Assembly: GCA_023409975.1 (NCBI GenBank)
Contig: JAEYQO010000033.1
Span: 1 to 15,393, forward strand
Direction: 5' to 3'
Origin: Bacteroidota bacterium
GTDB taxonomy: Bacteria > Bacteroidota > Bacteroidia > Chitinophagales > Chitinophagaceae
Length of the DNA stretch: 15,393 bases
The position numbers were made by a program, and so were the translations under genes. Below the pieces are notes generated by a model. It was not told where the DNA came from and searched no databases. It saw only the letters and a program-made list of their open reading frames with translations. This document shows positions 13,565 through 15,393 of this stretch, piece after piece (positions within the stretch are counted from its first letter, which is position 1; every line of letters begins with the position of its first letter).

Positions 13565-15334
13565 CTAATCTCCGGTTTCTTCCGTGTTCTCGACAGCCCG
13601 GTATAGCCTGTGGTAATGATTTCCGGCGGCTATCAGCTCATCGTGTGTGCCCTGCTCAATAATATTCCCTTTTTCCATCACGATGATCAGGTTTGCCTTA
13701 CGAATGGTAGAAAGTCTGTGAGCAATGACGATCGAAGTCCTTCCCTTGATCATGGTATCGATAGCATGCTGGATGAGTTGTTCACTTTCCGAGTCTACAG
13801 AAGAAGTAGCTTCGTCGAGGATCAGGATGGAAGGATTGAAAAGCAGGGCGCGGGCAAAGGACAGCAATTGGCGCTGCCCCTGGGAGAGAGTGTTGCCACG
13901 TTCCATGACATCAAACGCATAGCCGCCCGGCAGGGAAAGAATGAAATCATGTATGCCCAGCATTTTTGTCACCTCTTCAACTTTCTCCTTCGTTATAGAG
14001 GGGTCGCGTAGGGTAATATTATCCATGACGGTTCCTGAGAAGAGGAATACATCCTGAAGGACAATGCCGATATGCGCTCTGAGCGTATCAATGTGAAATT
14101 GACGGATGTCCACACCATCAATCAGGATCTCGCCTGATTCGATATCATACAGCCGGTTCAGGATATTGATAATCGAAGTTTTTCCTGCGCCGGTATGCCC
14201 GACAATGGCGAGGGTTTGTCCGGCAGGCACAGTGAATGAAATTCCCTTTAGTACCGGCCGGTCTTTCCTGTAGCTGAAGTGTACATCGCGAAATACAACA
14301 TTACCCTTCACCTGCTCCGGTCGGTAGTTGCCCTCGTGTTTGATTTCCTCCGGTGTGTCCAGAACGCCAAAGACCCTTTCGGCAGCAACCATCCCCATCT
14401 GAAGGACATTGAATTTATCGGCCAGCATCCTTAAGGGACGGAACAGCAGGTTGAGGTACATGATGAAGGCGATCAGCACACCGGCACTGACCTCGTATCC
14501 CAACATGCGCACAGCGCCCCACCAGACCAAAAGGCCCATAGAAATGGCGAGGATGATCTCGACCACCGGGAAGAAAACAGAATACGCAAAAATGGCGTTG
14601 ATATTGGCATTCCTGTGTTCCTTATTGATCTTTTGAAACTTACCGTATTCTCTATCCTCTGCAGCAAATGCCTGAACGAGGTACATGCCGGTAATGTGCT
14701 CCTGAGTAAATGCATTCAGTGAGGCAACGGCATTGCGCACGCGCTGAAAGGACTTGTTGACAGATTCCTTGAAGATATAGGTAGCCACGATAATGGCAGG
14801 AAAGGTGGTCAGGCAGATGAGCGTCAGCTTCCAGTCGGTCACCATCATAACAGTGATGATGGCAACGATCGTCAGGATATCAGCCACTATAGAAATGATG
14901 CCTTCGGAGAATACATCATTTACCGCCTCAATATCATTGATGGTTCTCGTAGTGAGGGTGCCGATCGGGGTCCGGTCGAAATAAGCGATGTCCTGATGCA
15001 GGATTTTCCTGAATACGGTTTTACGCAGTGCATTGACTACTGTTTGACCCAGCCAGTTGATCCTGTAAAGAAACCAGAACCTAAGCCCACTCTCCAGCAG
15101 CAATACGCCAAAATGAAAAACGCTGATCAGGATGAGCCCTTTCAGCAGATTGTTGCTGATATACCGGTCCACGGAAACCTGGATCAGATAGGGCCGGAGC
15201 GGTGCCAGTACAGAAAGCACGATAGACATGGACACCGCGAAATACAGGGTGCGACGGTACGGTGCAGCAAAGGAAAAGATCCGTCGCAGTAAATGCGTGT
15301 CAAATATTTTCTTTTTTGTCTTTTCCTGCGTCAA
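13565..15334 (-). CDS. ABC exporter, fused membrane and ATPase domains (MsbA/LmrA-like)
   Basis: 589 residues, the size of a homodimeric half-transporter. Residues ~20-310 form the six-helix membrane domain; ~345-580 the ATPase, with Walker A GHTGAGKTS (379-387), Q-loop Q427, signature LSQGQ (483-487), Walker B ILILDE (503-508), D-loop SSVD and H-loop H539. All catalytic residues are present, so it should be active. By family, such proteins flip lipids (MsbA, lipid A core) or export drugs or peptides; the sequence alone does not decide and no symbol is given. The start must be TTG at 15334: an in-frame TAA lies only one codon upstream and the next in-frame ATG is at codon 36, inside the first membrane helix. 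It follows the partial upstream gene by three bases, so the two are surely cotranscribed. Confidence 0.93.
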   Translation of the reverse strand: MTQEKTKKKIFDTHLLRRIFSFAAPYRRTLYFAVSMSIVLSVLAPLRPYLIQVSVDRYISNNLLKGLILISVFHFGVLLLESGLRFWFLYRINWLGQTVVNALRKTVFRKILHQDIAYFDRTPIGTLTTRTINDIEAVNDVFSEGIISIVADILTIVAIITVMMVTDWKLTLICLTTFPAIIVATYIFKESVNKSFQRVRNAVASLNAFTQEHITGMYLVQAFAAEDREYGKFQKINKEHRNANINAIFAYSVFFPVVEIILAISMGLLVWWGAVRMLGYEVSAGVLIAFIMYLNLLFRPLRMLADKFNVLQMGMVAAERVFGVLDTPEEIKHEGNYRPEQVKGNVVFRDVHFSYRKDRPVLKGISFTVPAGQTLAIVGHTGAGKTSIINILNRLYDIESGEILIDGVDIRQFHIDTLRAHIGIVLQDVFLFSGTVMDNITLRDPSITKEKVEEVTKMLGIHDFILSLPGGYAFDVMERGNTLSQGQRQLLSFARALLFNPSILILDEATSSVDSESEQLIQHAIDTMIKGRTSIVIAHRLSTIRKANLIIVMEKGNIIEQGTHDELIAAGNHYHRLYRAVENTEETGD

Positions 15335-15337
15335 ATC

Positions 15338-15393
15338 TTACTGTTCTTCTTTTACACTCATCAGATAGGCTTTGATAAATTCATCCAGTTCGC
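15338..15393 (-). CDS. 3' end of an unidentified gene
   Basis: Only the last 17 complete codons are in the window, ending in LDEFIKAYLMSVKEEQ and TAA (15338-15340). The frame is open to the window edge. The stretch is a charged amphipathic helix and too short to assign. It is taken as a gene because the frame is the same as that of the ABC exporter, the stop lies three bases before that start, and this close packing fits an operon. It could equally be a chance open stretch. Confidence 0.5.
   Translation of the reverse strand, partial: ELDEFIKAYLMSVKEEQ

Overview
The window is chromosomal DNA of moderate GC content from a Bacteroidota bacterium, most likely a Chitinophagales/Chitinophagaceae member. 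This rests on a type IX secretion (T9SS) cargo protein with a C-terminal sorting domain, a PorZ-type T9SS component, families largely confined to Bacteroidota (DUF3127, DUF6787), TAnnTTTG promoter elements and few clear Shine-Dalgarno sites. No RNA genes, insertion sequences, phage genes or CRISPR arrays were seen. The content is mostly core housekeeping.

Layout. 1-1028 (+) is the 3' part of a repeat-rich T9SS cargo gene. 1083-3283 (-) is an M23 peptidase gene followed two bases later by a Bcp-type peroxiredoxin gene. 3341-3619 (+) is a small DUF6787-like membrane protein. 3616-7231 (-) holds purN, porZ and recO; porZ and recO share one base (TAATG). 7362-7751 (+) is an S4-domain RNA-binding protein. 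7748-9371 (-) holds a DUF3127 OB-fold protein with an SSB-like acidic tail, a strong terminator, and an Asp-box lipoprotein. 9551-10708 (+) is a CPBP intramembrane protease fused to an extra C-terminal domain. 10709-10951 is a 243-base gap with a terminator-like hairpin facing the wrong way. 10952-11983 (+) is pyrD. 11980-15334 (-) holds an ABC exporter gene and rpoN, preceded by the last codons of an unidentified gene.

The cargo protein and PorZ belong to the same export pathway: PorZ sits on the surface with the machinery that removes C-terminal domains and anchors cargo. PurN and PyrD are purine and pyrimidine biosynthesis steps, RecO is recombination repair, and RpoN is the alternative sigma factor.

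The points most worth a second look are the CPBP protease with a DUF3738/TIGR03435-like domain, the orphan minus-strand terminator in the pyrD leader (candidate small RNA), three convergent gene pairs that each overlap by exactly four bases at their stop codons, a perfect hairpin centred on one of those overlaps, and an ABC exporter gene forced to use a TTG start one codon after an in-frame stop. I found no clear new multi-gene defence or mobile system here.
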